Positions 1-9,549 are shown, counted from the first letter of the stretch. The stretch: DNA of 64,000 nucleotides from Prosthecodimorpha staleyi (GCF_018729455.1 NZ_JAHHZF010000007.1:248001-312000), one strand, 5' to 3'. A program made the numbers and translations. Notes: generated by a model not told the origin, from the letters alone.

Positions 1-170
1 CCCGTGAGGCGTGACATGATCGAGGCCCTCCGTCGAAGCGACCCGTAGGCTTCCGGACCCCTCGGGCATCCGGCCGGGTCCGGTCGGACCCGTTACCGCA
101 ATATGGGTCGGCTTCGAACGAGGTTCAAGACGGTCCCGGGCGGCCGGCGGGCGCCCGGCGCCGACCGGCG

Positions 171-1163
171 TCAGACCGGATATTTCATCTTTGCGAGATC
201 GTAGCCGGTCGCCGCCGCGAAGGCCCGGTTCTCCGGCCGGAAGGCTTCGATCAGCCGCTCGCGATGCGGCGTCGGATCGAACAGCGTGTTGTTCTCGATG
301 ACCCAGCGGAATCCGGCCTCGTCGGCTTGCAGCTGCTCCGGGGTGAACATGTTGCCGCGCTTGCGCAGGGCGGTGCGGTTGCGCTTCAGCTTCATGATGT
401 GGCTCTCGTCGGAGGCCGTGCGGCGCCGGTGCGGCAGGCCCGGCGGCATCGTGATGCCCTCGTCGGCGAAGACGCGCCGCAGCATGGACTGGTCCCCGGT
501 CACATCTTCGAACGGCACGAAGGCGACCCGGACGCCGGCCTCCGCCGCGGCGCGCCGGACGTGATCGTAGAAGAGGCTCGCGGTGACCGAACGCCAGGAC
601 GAGGCGGTGGCGAAGTCGTCCGATTGCTCGGACAGGAAATGTCCGAAGGTGAACGGATAGCCGGTGCGGATCAGGTGCTTCCAATAGGAGGTCAGGAAGG
701 GCAGCTGGCTGCGCATGACCACGACCACCAGCGCCTCGGGGCCGAACAGGCGCCCCGCGGTCTGGATGATACCCTCGAGGCGACGGCGCGGCTCGTTGAA
801 GAAGATGAAGCCGGCGCCGGACAGGACTTCGTCGGAGACCAGCAGCTTCGCCGGATCGCCCTTGAAACCGCGCACCGTGGCGTCGAGCTCGGCGCGCATC
901 GCGGCGATTTCGCCGTCCGACAGGATGCGGTCCGACGGCAGCGCGTCACGGAAGATGTCGCGGATCGCCTTGGTCGGGTAGAGGCTCTCGCGGAAGCGCG
1001 GCGGTTCGCCCAGAAAGGTCCGGCGCATCCAGTCCCTGACCGCCTCGAGCCCCGTTGCATTCGCCCCCTTGCCCAGGAAGGTCGTGCCCCTTGCCTGGAT
1101 GAACAGGACCTGCAGGCTGGTCGATGCGCATTTCGGCAGGCCGACATGGATGATCTTGGACAT
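171..1163 (-). CDS. sulfotransferase-like protein
   Basis: This 330-residue protein probably belongs to the PAPS-dependent sulfotransferase fold. After the first beta strand (SKIIHVGLP) it has the loop KCASTSLQ at residues 11-18, which matches the 5'-phosphosulfate-binding loop (K-x-x-[ST]-[ST]) of bacterial carbohydrate and lipid sulfotransferases. A later stretch with VVVMRSQLPFLTSYWKH resembles the 3'-phosphate-binding region with its Arg and Ser. I chose the ATG at 1163 because the residues upstream in the same frame are low-complexity and the P-loop-like strand normally sits at the N-terminus. It stands alone on the minus strand with no partner gene in the window, so its acceptor is unknown. 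An alternative is a non-catalytic sulfotransferase-fold protein. Confidence 0.75.
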   Translation of the reverse strand: MSKIIHVGLPKCASTSLQVLFIQARGTTFLGKGANATGLEAVRDWMRRTFLGEPPRFRESLYPTKAIRDIFRDALPSDRILSDGEIAAMRAELDATVRGFKGDPAKLLVSDEVLSGAGFIFFNEPRRRLEGIIQTAGRLFGPEALVVVVMRSQLPFLTSYWKHLIRTGYPFTFGHFLSEQSDDFATASSWRSVTASLFYDHVRRAAAEAGVRVAFVPFEDVTGDQSMLRRVFADEGITMPPGLPHRRRTASDESHIMKLKRNRTALRKRGNMFTPEQLQADEAGFRWVIENNTLFDPTPHRERLIEAFRPENRAFAAATGYDLAKMKYPV

Positions 1164-1418
1164 CGGGCGCGGGTTCCTGCGCTGTTCGGACCCGGCCGGG
1201 CCGGATGCAGCGCCACCCGGTCCCCTCCGCCGGGACGGTCCCGGCGGGCTTCTCTTGGACTGGATTTCCCGCCGTGTCGACCGGAAACCGCCGGGATCCG
1301 CCATTCCACCCGCCCCGACTTCCCGATCCCGGGACCCGCTCGCCGCAATAGACGACAACCGCATGAAACCGCCTTGCGTACCGCCCCGACATCCCCTAAT
1401 TAGGCGCCTCTATGGACT

Positions 1419-1508
1419 GGAGAGGTGGCCGAGCGGTCGAAGGCGCACGCCTGGAAAGTGTGTATACGGGAAACCGTATCGCGGGTTCGAATCCCGCTCT
1501 CTCCGCCA
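1419..1508 (+). tRNA. tRNA-Ser (anticodon GGA)
   Basis: A full class II tRNA cloverleaf can be folded. The acceptor GGAGAGG pairs with TCTCTCC, the anticodon stem CACGC/GTGTG holds the loop CTGGAAA, there is a long variable arm (around TATACGGGAAACCGTA), and the T-arm is GCGGGTTCGAATCCCGC. The discriminator is G and the CCA end is encoded. The anticodon GGA and long variable arm make it serine. A perfect palindrome CCTAATTAGG lies at 1395-1404 upstream, in the promoter zone. Confidence 0.97.
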
Positions 1509-1640
1509 ATCAACTCAAAAATAGTTTCTCCACCCGTGATTTGGGCGGGAAAACTTCGTTAATCCCGAAGGATATGACGGAAGGCCGTGAACTAGCGGCC
1601 TTGCTGGCCGAGCCAAATTCTCCGTCTGAGGCCTGAATTC

Positions 1641-1763
1641 TCCGGACCTATGTACCTCGCGTCTTTAGAACACAGCTCGGGAACTGGCTGAATTCAGCCG
1701 ACTTTGAGAACGGCGAGCTTTGTACCAATTCGATTTTGCGACCAGCTTTCGAATGGAGTCCCG
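1641..1763. repeat. diverged repeat, copy A (next to IS3 relic)
   Basis: About 123 bp here align by eye with 33475-33597. Shared blocks in the same order are GGACC..TGTACCTC, GCTCGG, GAATTCAGC, GGCGAGCT, ATTCGAT, TTTCGAA and AGTCCCG, with few indels and roughly 70% identity. Neither copy has a convincing reading frame. This copy lies immediately beside the 3' end of a transposase relic and could be part of an old element end. The 130 bases between it and the tRNA (1509-1640) hold nothing I can recognise. Confidence 0.6.
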
Positions 1764-1782
1764 ATGACGTTGCCCCCAGTTT

Positions 1783-2074
1783 CTATCCAGCCTTGAGTTC
1801 GTTCCGGCGGTTGGATTGGCCCTCCCGGCCGGGTTGAGCGTCGAGGGCTGACGCAGAGCTATTCACGCTTCGTAGCGTCTGATCCCGCCGCGGGTGGAAC
1901 GTGGCCGCGAAGTCCATCGGCGTCTGCCATCCAAGCTTCGAGTGCGGCCTTGTGGTGTTGTAGTCGATCCGCCGGTTGCGTGATCGTCTGCTCTCCACGG
2001 ATCGCGTCCGGCGCGACCTTCGCCGTGAACTCCGCAGCGGACCGCTTCCCCGTCCCCGTCCCCGTTCCCATCAT
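1783..2074 (-). pseudogene. internally deleted IS3-family transposase relic
   Basis: Two transposase pieces are joined. Reading from 2074, the start resembles IS3 OrfA (AEFTAKVAPDAIRGEQTI, the helix-turn-helix start). At about 1980 it passes into the last part of OrfB, with RIDYNTTRPHSKLGWQTP, the C-terminal signature of the IS3 integrase core. The middle kilobase, including most of the DDE residues, is missing, and the two parts are in different frames. The OrfA start contains a short CCCGTC tandem repeat (about 2045-2062) encoding GTGTG. It cannot encode a working transposase. The 250 bases that follow (2075-2323) hold only the probable promoter and leader of the next operon. Confidence 0.8.
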
Positions 2075-2323
2075 CGGGCTCGTCCTGCCTCAGGGCGAAC
2101 CGAGCCTGGCTGCCCGTCGGGCTTCGGGAACGACCTCAGTCTCCGGGGGGCCATCACCCGCCACCCCCAGCGCCACCCTCGGACCGGGATCACCAGACCT
2201 CGATCTATGATCTAATTTGCGCAACTTATTCGCGGCCGCTTTGCGCTTTTGTTTCCATTTCCGAGCTGCCTTAATGTCGTGGACCGCCGGTTTCGCCTCA
2301 ACCGGCCGAGCGAGAAATCCCTC

Positions 2324-3967
2324 ATGATCGTTGCCCGCGCGCCGAAGACCGTTCATCAGATTCTGGCGGAAACGCTGGCGCGGCAGGGCGTTGAGGCCCT
2401 GTTCGGGCTGGTCGGCGACGCCAATCTGTTCATGACCGACGCCTTCGTACGCGCCGGATCGGGCCGCTACGTCGCCTGCCTGCACGAGGCCGCCGCGGTT
2501 CTTGCCGCTCTCGGCTATGCGCAGGTTTCTGGCCGCACCGGCGTCGCCACCATCACGCATGGCCCGGCGCTCACCAACGTGGTGACCGCGCTGGTGGAAG
2601 GCGTCAAGGGTGGCATTCCCATCGTTCTCGTCTGTGGCGACACGCCGCCCGGTGATACCCAGCACCTGCAGAAGATCGACCAGCGCAAGATCGTCGACGC
2701 CACCGGCGCCGGCTTCGTCGAGATGGCCTCGGCCGCGACCGCCGGCGCCGACCTCGCCCATGCCTTCCGGCAGGCCGCCGCCGAACGCCGCCCGGTCGTG
2801 TTCAACATGCGGGTGGACCTGCAGTGGACCGCCGCCGCCGAGGGGGCCCCGGCGGTCGGGTTCCCCCCGTCGGAGCGCGCCGCCGCACCCGACGGCGACG
2901 CCCTCGACGACGCTCTCGGCATCATCGCCTCGGCGCGCCGCCCGCTGATCCTGGCGGGGCGCGGCGCCATCGACGCGCGGGACGCCCTGCTGGCGCTGGC
3001 CCGCCGGCTCCAGGCGCCGGTCGCCACCACGCTCAAGGCCTCCGGCCTGTTCCACGACGATCCGTTCGACCTCGGCGTGTTCGGCGGCCTGTCTCGGCCG
3101 GCGACCGTCGACGCGATCCTTCGAGCGGACTGCATCGTCGCCTTCGGCGCCAGCCTCAGCAAGCACACCACCGAGACCGGCGCCTACACGCGGGACAAGC
3201 GGATCGTCCAGATCCTGCCCGATGACAAGCCGAACGATCGGCGCAACCGGCCGACCCTTCTCCTCCACGGTGACGCCGCGAAGACCGCCTGCGTCATGGT
3301 CGAGCGCTTCGATCTCGCCGAGATCCCGCCGAGCGGCTTCGCCGACGAGGACCTGAGGCAGGCGCTCGAAAGAGACCGCGCGGCCGTCGCCGAGATCCCC
3401 GCCTTCCGCCCGACCAGGCCGGGAACGGTCGATTTCGTGCCGGCCCTGCGCACCCTCGACCGCGCCATCGATCGCGACCGCACCCTGGTCGCCGATCTTG
3501 GTCGCTTCGTCACGTCGGGCTGGCGCGCGCTTCCCGTCACGGCGCCGAACCGCCTCGTCTACACCAGCCATTTCGGCTCGATCGGCTGTGGCCTGGGCGA
3601 GGCCATCGGCGCCGCGTGCGCCACCCGCGGCCAGACGGTTCTGATCGTCGGCGACGGCGGTTTTCAGTTGTCAGGCTTCGCCGAACTCTCGACCGCCGTG
3701 CGCGAGCGGCTCGACCTGGTGGTCATCATCTGCAACGACGGCAGCTACGGCGCCGAACACGTCCAGTTCACCAACCGGACGATGGATCCGGCCCTGTCGC
3801 TGATCCCGTCGCCCGATTTCGCGGCGGTGGCCACCGCGCTCGGCGCGGCGGCCGTGACGGTGCGCGGCACGGACGATCTCGCCGCCGCCGTCGCGCTCGC
3901 CGGCCGGGGCGGCGGGGTGCGGCTGATCGATCTCAGGCTCGACCCCGATCATGTCGACATGAGCTGA
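2324..3967 (+). CDS. thiamine diphosphate-dependent enzyme (acetolactate synthase family)
   Basis: This 547-residue protein has the three-domain plan of the ThDP decarboxylase/acetolactate synthase family. The N-terminal Pyr domain keeps the activating glutamate in CLHEAAAV (Glu55). A central nucleotide-fold domain follows, and the C-terminal PP domain has the ThDP/Mg motif GDGGFQLSG near residue 443 with the asparagine in CNDGSYG near 471. The kept glutamate argues against glyoxylate carboligase, where it is replaced. The ATG at 2324 was chosen because the longer frame upstream has no family-like residues. It is the first gene of a plus-strand run that continues into an ABC importer 107 bases downstream. 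Carboligation or decarboxylation of a 2-oxo acid is likely; the substrate is unknown. Confidence 0.85.
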   Translation: MIVARAPKTVHQILAETLARQGVEALFGLVGDANLFMTDAFVRAGSGRYVACLHEAAAVLAALGYAQVSGRTGVATITHGPALTNVVTALVEGVKGGIPIVLVCGDTPPGDTQHLQKIDQRKIVDATGAGFVEMASAATAGADLAHAFRQAAAERRPVVFNMRVDLQWTAAAEGAPAVGFPPSERAAAPDGDALDDALGIIASARRPLILAGRGAIDARDALLALARRLQAPVATTLKASGLFHDDPFDLGVFGGLSRPATVDAILRADCIVAFGASLSKHTTETGAYTRDKRIVQILPDDKPNDRRNRPTLLLHGDAAKTACVMVERFDLAEIPPSGFADEDLRQALERDRAAVAEIPAFRPTRPGTVDFVPALRTLDRAIDRDRTLVADLGRFVTSGWRALPVTAPNRLVYTSHFGSIGCGLGEAIGAACATRGQTVLIVGDGGFQLSGFAELSTAVRERLDLVVIICNDGSYGAEHVQFTNRTMDPALSLIPSPDFAAVATALGAAAVTVRGTDDLAAAVALAGRGGGVRLIDLRLDPDHVDMS

Positions 3968-4074
3968 CCACGCGTCGGAGACCGCTCGCCGGATCCGTCC
4001 GTCTCACCCGGCTGGCAGAGCGAAGACTGGACCGCCAAGACCCGGAAGGGAACCACAACCGAAGGAACTCGCAG

Positions 4075-5106
4075 ATGAACTTCACTCGCCGCAGCTTCTT
4101 GCAGACGAGCGCCGGCCTCGCCGGGCTTGCCGCCTTCGACCTTCCCGCCTTCTCCCAGAGCGACAAGTTCATCGTCAACATGTTCGGTGGCCGCTGGGAG
4201 GACGACTGGCGCAAGTTCGTCATGCCGAAATTCGCCAAGCAGATCGGCAAGCCGTTCGATCTCGACATCGGCCTCGGCATGGGCTGGATCTCCAACTTCC
4301 GCGCAGCCGGTCCCGATCGCCCGCCGTTCCCCGCGGTGATGCTGAACGAGAAATACACGGCGATGATCCGCAACGACGGCTTCTTCGAGGAGCTGACGCC
4401 GGCATTGGTTCCCAATATGGCCGACTTGATCGAGCCCGCGATCCTCAAAGGCAAGACCGCGGTCACTGGCATGCTGGCGCCGCTCGTCCTCGCCTACCGC
4501 AAGGACATGGTCGACCGGCCGCCGAAGGGCTGGGCCGACCTGTGGGATGCGCGCTTCCGCGGCAAGCTCGGCCTCTACAAGATCACCAACTCGGCCGCCA
4601 CAATGATGGCGCTGTGGGCAGGCGAACATTTCGGTTCCGGCCGCAGCGATGTCGCGACAGCCGTCGCCAAGTTCAAGGAACTCGCTCCCTTTCCGCAGAT
4701 CGGCTATTCGGCGCAGCTGACCCCGCTCATGACCCAGGGTCAGATTGCGGTGGCGCCGATCGACATCGGCGAAGTCAAGGCCATGCAGGAGCAGGGCATA
4801 CCGGTCGACTACGTCGTCCCGGCGGAAGGCATGTTTGTCTTCGATCACTCCTTCAGCGTATTCAAGAGCCATCCAAACAAAAAACTCGGCGAAGACTATA
4901 TCAACTTCGTCCTGAGCCCCGAGATCCAACTCTGGATGGCGGAGAACTGGCTGATCGCCCCGACCAACAAGACCGTCAAGCTGCCCGCCTCCCTGCAAAA
5001 GTGGCCGCTCCAGGCGGACATCGTGTCGAAGGCCATCCGCTTCGACTGGGATGAGACGCTCGCCCTCATCCCAAAGCTCAACGACCTCTGGGACCGTACG
5101 ATCTGA
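4075..5106 (+). CDS. ABC transporter substrate-binding protein (polyamine/family 1 type)
   Basis: This 343-residue periplasmic binding protein starts with a Tat-type leader (RRSFLQTSAGLAGLAAF, cleavage near AFSQ). The body looks like the PotD/iron-type family 1 fold, with segments such as APLVLAYRKDM and GWADLWDARFRGKLG typical of putrescine/spermidine-like binders. A purine-rich RBS (GAAGGA) precedes the ATG. It is followed three bases later by its ATPase and then two permeases, so it feeds that importer. The family binds polyamines, amino acids or short organic anions; the ligand cannot be read from sequence. Confidence 0.9.
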   Translation: MNFTRRSFLQTSAGLAGLAAFDLPAFSQSDKFIVNMFGGRWEDDWRKFVMPKFAKQIGKPFDLDIGLGMGWISNFRAAGPDRPPFPAVMLNEKYTAMIRNDGFFEELTPALVPNMADLIEPAILKGKTAVTGMLAPLVLAYRKDMVDRPPKGWADLWDARFRGKLGLYKITNSAATMMALWAGEHFGSGRSDVATAVAKFKELAPFPQIGYSAQLTPLMTQGQIAVAPIDIGEVKAMQEQGIPVDYVVPAEGMFVFDHSFSVFKSHPNKKLGEDYINFVLSPEIQLWMAENWLIAPTNKTVKLPASLQKWPLQADIVSKAIRFDWDETLALIPKLNDLWDRTI

Positions 5107-5109
5107 GCC

Positions 5110-6177
5110 ATGGCCACGGTGGAGGTGAAGAATCTGCGCAAGCAGTACCGGAATGTCGTCGCCCTCGACGGCGTCTCGCTGGAGGCGCGCGCGGGCCAGA
5201 TGGTGACGCTGCTCGGCCCATCGGGCTGCGGCAAGAGCACCACGTTACGCTGTCTGGCGGGCTTTCTCGAGCCCGACGGCGGCGACGTCCGGATCGACGG
5301 CGAGAGCATCCTGTCTATCCCCTCCAACCGCCGCGGCTTCGGCGTCGTGTTTCAGAACTACGCCCTCTTCCCGCACATGACCGTAGCCGAGAATGTCGGC
5401 TACGGTCTCAAGCTGCGCAAATGCGCCAAGTCCGAGATCCACGCCCGCGTGGTCGAGGTGTTGCGGCTGGTCCGCCTCACCGGCCTAGAAGACCGCCTGC
5501 CGCGCGAGATCTCGGGTGGCCAGCAGCAGCGCGTCGCCCTGGCGCGTGCCCTGGTGCTCAAGCCGAGGCTCCTCCTCCTCGACGAACCGCTCGCCAATCT
5601 CGATGCCCGTCTGCGCGACGAGGTGCGCTGGCTGGTGCGAGACCTGCAGCAGCAATCCGGCATCACGGCCTTCTACGTGACCCACGACCAGTCGGAGGCC
5701 ATGGCGATCTCCGACATGGTCGCGGTGATGAAGGCCGGCCGGGTGGCACAGTTCGCCAGCCCTCGCGAGATCTATCAGCGCCCGGCCGAGCGCTACGTCG
5801 CCAACTTCACCGGCGAGGCCAATATCCTCACCTGCCGCACTGCGGTGCCGGCCGGCGAGACGCGCATGCGTGTCGGCGTCGGCGGCGCCGACTTGGAGGT
5901 CGACTGCGCCCCAGCCGCCCGCACGGCCGGCGATGTCGAACTGCTGCTCCGGCCCGAGGCCTTGCGCCTCGCCGCACCCGGCGACACCGCCGCCTTCCGC
6001 GGCATTGTCACCAAATGCGCCTTCCTGGGCGCCTCTCAGCATTGCGAGATCGAACTCCACGACGGCAACATCCTGAAGCTCGCCGCGCCGCCCAATGCCC
6101 GCGTCGTGCCCGGCGAGAACGCCGGCGTCGTCATCGACTGCACCCACGCCTGGGCCATGCCGAAGGTGCCGGCATGA
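5110..6177 (+). CDS. ABC transporter ATP-binding protein (PotA-like)
   Basis: This 355-residue importer ATPase carries all the canonical motifs: Walker [10 protein letters not shown] (36-44), signature SGGQQQR near 135, Walker B LLLLDEP near 153 and the H-loop in YVTHDQSEA near 190. The C-terminal 100 residues form a TOBE domain, as in PotA, FbpC and UgpC. It energises the importer made with the binding protein upstream and the two permeases downstream. Its stop overlaps the next start in ATGA, so the genes are translationally coupled. Confidence 0.95.
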   Translation: MATVEVKNLRKQYRNVVALDGVSLEARAGQMVTLLGPSGCGKSTTLRCLAGFLEPDGGDVRIDGESILSIPSNRRGFGVVFQNYALFPHMTVAENVGYGLKLRKCAKSEIHARVVEVLRLVRLTGLEDRLPREISGGQQQRVALARALVLKPRLLLLDEPLANLDARLRDEVRWLVRDLQQQSGITAFYVTHDQSEAMAISDMVAVMKAGRVAQFASPREIYQRPAERYVANFTGEANILTCRTAVPAGETRMRVGVGGADLEVDCAPAARTAGDVELLLRPEALRLAAPGDTAAFRGIVTKCAFLGASQHCEIELHDGNILKLAAPPNARVVPGENAGVVIDCTHAWAMPKVPA

Positions 6178-7031
6178 GACGCGCGGCGCGACTGCAGCTG
6201 CTGCTCGGTCTGCCGGCCGTGGCGCTGATCTTCGTGTTCATGATCCTGCCGATCACCAACATGGTCGAGATGAGCTTCCGCACGCCCGGCGTCACTGAGC
6301 CGTTCGGCAACGACTACACGTTGATGCATTACGGGCGCGTCCTCGGCGATCCCTACTACTGGGGGGCCCTCGGCCGTTCGCTGCTCGTTGCGACCACCGT
6401 CACGGTCCTCTGCCTGATCGTCAGCTACCCGGTCGCCTGGCACCTGTCCAAAGCCGATGGGCTGAAGATGGTCATCCTCTACGCGCTGATCGCCTCGCCG
6501 CTGATGACCGGCGTGCTGGTGCGCAATTTCGGCTGGATGATCATCGCGGCGCTGAACGGGCCGCTCAACCAGTCGCTCCTCGGCCTCGGCCTCGTCGACC
6601 GGCCGCTGCGGCTCCTGTTCACGCAAGGTCTCGTGGTCCTGGCGCTCGTCCACGTCTTCATGCCGTTCATGGTGCTGCCGATCAACAACGCCATCCGCAA
6701 CATCTCGCCGAGCCTCGTCGAGGCGGCCGCCTCGATGGGCGCTTCGCGGTCCGCCACCTTCCGCGACATCGTGTTGCCGCTGAGCTTCCCGGGCATCCAG
6801 GCCGGCGTGACCCTCGTCTTCGTGCTCGCGATCGCCGCCTACGTCACCCCCGCCCTGCTCGGCGGCCAGATGGTCACCTACATGCCGACGCAGATCATCG
6901 CCGAACTGACCGGCACCTTCCGCTGGCCGCTCGGCTCCACGCTCGCCATTGGGCTCTCGCTGACCACCCTTCTGGTGGTCGCGGTCTTCACCCTCGCCAC
7001 CTGGCGGCTGCTCGATCGGGTGCGCGCGTGA
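6174..7031 (+). CDS. ABC transporter permease (PotB-like)
   Basis: This 285-residue inner-membrane protein has about six hydrophobic segments, starting with LLLGLPAVALIFVFMILPI. The EAA coupling loop reads VEAAASMGASRSATFRDIVLPLSFPG, of which the ATPase-contacting part is EAAASMGA. It is the first of two permease subunits of the spermidine/putrescine-type importer. The ATG at 6174 overlaps the ATPase stop, and its own stop overlaps the GTG start of the next gene. Confidence 0.93.
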   Translation: MRRAARLQLLLGLPAVALIFVFMILPITNMVEMSFRTPGVTEPFGNDYTLMHYGRVLGDPYYWGALGRSLLVATTVTVLCLIVSYPVAWHLSKADGLKMVILYALIASPLMTGVLVRNFGWMIIAALNGPLNQSLLGLGLVDRPLRLLFTQGLVVLALVHVFMPFMVLPINNAIRNISPSLVEAAASMGASRSATFRDIVLPLSFPGIQAGVTLVFVLAIAAYVTPALLGGQMVTYMPTQIIAELTGTFRWPLGSTLAIGLSLTTLLVVAVFTLATWRLLDRVRA

Positions 7032-7840
7032 CCGCGGCTGCGACCCCCTTCGGCGACGCTCCGGCCGCACGCTACGGCTTCGGACTGCTGGTCGTCCTGC
7101 TCTACGTCTTCCTGCTGGCGCCCCTGGTGACCATCGTGGGCGCCTCCTTCACGTCCGGCATGCTGATCGAGTTTCCGCCGCGCGGCTTCTCGCTGCAGTG
7201 GTACGGGCAGTTCTTCCAGCGCGACAACCTCGTTGCCGCCCTCCTGGTCTCCCTGCGCGTCGGCCTGATCACGGCGGTCGTCACCAGCATCATGGCCATG
7301 ATGGCGGCGCTCGCCGGCCAGGCCGTGGCGGGCAAGCTCGGCGGCTGGTTCCAGATCGGTATGGTGCTGCCGCTCCTGGTGCCGGAACTGCTGACCGGGG
7401 TCGGCCTGCTGTTCTTCCTCTACAAGATCGGTCTCGGCCGCAGCCTGCTCGGGCTGCAAATCGGCCATATCCTGATGTCGTTCCCCTACGCCTACGTGTC
7501 GATTTCCGCGGCACTGCGCCAGGTCCCGCCCTCGCTCGGCGAAGCGTCCTCGAGCCTCGGCGCCACCGGCTGGCAGACGTTCCGGCTGGTGACCCTGCCG
7601 CTGGTCCGGCCCGGGCTCGTCATGGGCGCCATCTTCGCCTTCATCAACAGCTTCGATCTCTACACCATGTCGCTGCTGTTGAAGCCGGTCGGCGGCACGA
7701 CGCTGCCTTTGGCGCTGTTCGACTTCCTCACCTACGAGTTCAAGCCGACCGCCGCCGCCGCCGCGACGCTCTCCATTCTCCTCGCCCTTATCGGGGTCGC
7801 CCTCGTCCAGCGGCTCGTCGGCCTCCAACGGGCCTTTTGA
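7028..7840 (+). CDS. ABC transporter permease (PotC-like)
   Basis: This is the second permease of the importer, 270 residues with about six membrane segments and the EAA loop EASSSLGATGWQTFRLVTLP. It starts at a GTG that overlaps the previous TGA, the usual coupling in this operon. With its partner it forms the translocation channel in the inner membrane. A 37-base gap separates it from the racemase gene, which suggests enzymes and importer share one transcript. Confidence 0.93.
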   Translation: MTAAATPFGDAPAARYGFGLLVVLLYVFLLAPLVTIVGASFTSGMLIEFPPRGFSLQWYGQFFQRDNLVAALLVSLRVGLITAVVTSIMAMMAALAGQAVAGKLGGWFQIGMVLPLLVPELLTGVGLLFFLYKIGLGRSLLGLQIGHILMSFPYAYVSISAALRQVPPSLGEASSSLGATGWQTFRLVTLPLVRPGLVMGAIFAFINSFDLYTMSLLLKPVGGTTLPLALFDFLTYEFKPTAAAAATLSILLALIGVALVQRLVGLQRAF

Positions 7841-7877
7841 GTCCTTCCCTCGTGTCGTCAACGGGCTCCAGCGATCC

Positions 7878-8636
7878 ATGACCGCAATGTCGAACCGCAT
7901 TCGCCTGCTCTACCAGCTGGTCAGTCCGCTGCATCGCACGGCCGGCCCGGCGGAGGTCGCCCGCCGCCTGGAGATGCTGCGCAGCTGGGCGCCCGGCCTG
8001 GAGGTCGACATCGCCTCGCCGTCGGAGGGTCCGCCGGCCGTGGAATCCGCCGCCGACATCGCGATGGTCTTCCCGGCGCTCAAGGACGCTGCCCTCGGCT
8101 GGCGCGACGACGGCTACGACGCGGTGCTGATCGGCTGCTTCAGCGACCCGGCGACCGAGGCGCTGCAGGAGATCTCCGGATTGCCGGTCTTCGGCCCCGG
8201 CGAGGCGGCGCTTCTGGAGGCGGCCGCGATCGGCGACCGCTTTTCCGTCCTCTCGTCCGACCCGACCCCACCCGGCCTGCGCCGCCGAATTCGCGGCATG
8301 GGGCTCGAACCGATGTTCCTCTCCGAGGTCCTGGTCGGCGGCACCGTTCGGGATCTGGTCCGGGACCCCGATCGGTACCTGCCCGCCATCGTCGCCCAGG
8401 CCCGCACATGCCGCAGCGAAGGGGCCGACGTGCTGGTTCTCGGTTGCCTCGCCATGTCCTTCGCCCCCGGCCTGCCCGATCGGCTCGGCGCCGCGGCGGG
8501 CATCCCGGTGATCAACCCTGTCGTCTCCGGCCTCAGGGCCGCTGAAGCGCAACTCGCCGCCCGGGGCGAAGCGATCCGGGAGCGGGCGCCGGTCGGCGTC
8601 CGGCCGGAGACCCCACGAGGAGACATCACACCATGA
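7878..8636 (+). CDS. Asp/Glu/hydantoin racemase family protein
   Basis: This 252-residue protein matches the cofactor-independent Asp/Glu/hydantoin racemase superfamily. The two catalytic cysteines sit in the expected settings: LIGCFSDPATEAL (Cys87) and VLVLGCLAMSFAP (Cys190). Family members racemise aspartate, glutamate, hydantoins or allantoin, or act as maleate isomerases or arylmalonate decarboxylases. In this operon it sits between an importer and PuuE-like deacetylases, so a role in adjusting the stereochemistry of a ureide or amino-acid derivative is a fair inference. The next gene starts within its stop codon (ATGA). Confidence 0.85.
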   Translation: MTAMSNRIRLLYQLVSPLHRTAGPAEVARRLEMLRSWAPGLEVDIASPSEGPPAVESAADIAMVFPALKDAALGWRDDGYDAVLIGCFSDPATEALQEISGLPVFGPGEAALLEAAAIGDRFSVLSSDPTPPGLRRRIRGMGLEPMFLSEVLVGGTVRDLVRDPDRYLPAIVAQARTCRSEGADVLVLGCLAMSFAPGLPDRLGAAAGIPVINPVVSGLRAAEAQLAARGEAIRERAPVGVRPETPRGDITP

Positions 8637-9541
8637 CGATCCAATCCGAGGGCAGGCCAGCCGAGGCGGAGTTCGCCCACCTCCTCGCGGTCGCGGCCCG
8701 CCAGCGCGCGCGGCGTCTGCCGATCGACGGTTTCCGCTATCCGGCCGGTGTCCGCATCGCGGTCAACTTCACGCTCGACTTCGACGCCATGCTGCTGCGC
8801 CGGCTGCTCGAAGAACCGGCCGGCCAGCGCGCCAAGGGCGAGTTCGGCGGCCGCGTCGGGGTCTGGCGGCTGCTCGATATGTTCGACGCCAACGGCGTCA
8901 AGGTCACGCTCTTCACGCCCGGGCGGATCTGCGAACTCTACCCCGCCGCACTGCAACGGGCCGTTGCGGCCGGCCACGAGTTGGCCGACCACATGTGGCA
9001 GCACGAGGTCCCCGAGGATCCCGAGCGCGAGGAGGCCCATCTCGGCCGCGCGATCGAGGCCCTGCAGGCGATCGCCGGCCGACCGATCACCGGCACCCGC
9101 AGCAGCCATACCCCGGCGCTTCTGCGCCGGAAAGGCATCGTCTACAACTCCTTCACCTCCGCCCTCTACCGGCTCTTCTACGAGCTCGACGGGACCGGCG
9201 GCAATGCGATGCTGCAGTTGCCCTTCCACTATGCCCTTGATGACGCGATGTATTTCAGCTTCGGCTGGCTCGCGACCCCCAACGCCGCGCAGCGCATCAT
9301 GGACGTCGACGAGGTGTTCGAGATCTGGTGGGCTGCCTTCGAGCACCAATACAAGGCCGGAGGCTACCTCAATTTCCTGCTCCATCCCTTCGTCTCCGGC
9401 CACGCGCTGCGCGTCGACATGCTCGAACGCCTGATCCGACGCATGCAGACCTTGCCGGGCGTCTGGTTCCCGACCTGCGGCGAACTCGCGGCGCACGTGT
9501 TCGAAAACCATCCCGTGCAATCCGTCCAGCAAGCGATGTGA
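8633..9541 (+). CDS. polysaccharide deacetylase family protein (PuuE-like)
   Basis: This 302-residue protein has the NodB/CE4 fold in the version shared with PuuE allantoinases. It shows the acidic motif NFTLDFDAM after the first strand, a histidine cluster in AGHELADHMWQHE, and the RSSHTP segment. Such proteins cleave linear or cyclic amide bonds of small molecules as well as N-acetyl groups of sugars. It overlaps the racemase gene and lies eight bases before a second, weaker NodB-like gene, so the two may form a hetero-oligomer. The small-molecule setting favours an amidohydrolase of ureide or amino-acid derivatives over a cell-wall enzyme. Confidence 0.85.
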   Translation: MTIQSEGRPAEAEFAHLLAVAARQRARRLPIDGFRYPAGVRIAVNFTLDFDAMLLRRLLEEPAGQRAKGEFGGRVGVWRLLDMFDANGVKVTLFTPGRICELYPAALQRAVAAGHELADHMWQHEVPEDPEREEAHLGRAIEALQAIAGRPITGTRSSHTPALLRRKGIVYNSFTSALYRLFYELDGTGGNAMLQLPFHYALDDAMYFSFGWLATPNAAQRIMDVDEVFEIWWAAFEHQYKAGGYLNFLLHPFVSGHALRVDMLERLIRRMQTLPGVWFPTCGELAAHVFENHPVQSVQQAM

Positions 9542-9549
9542 GCGGCAAG

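Noticed and set aside
2324-3967. Glyoxylate carboligase (gcl) for the ThDP enzyme
   Set aside because: It would fit an allantoin pathway, but the activating glutamate (CLHEAAAV) that Gcl lacks is present, so the specific name is not supported.
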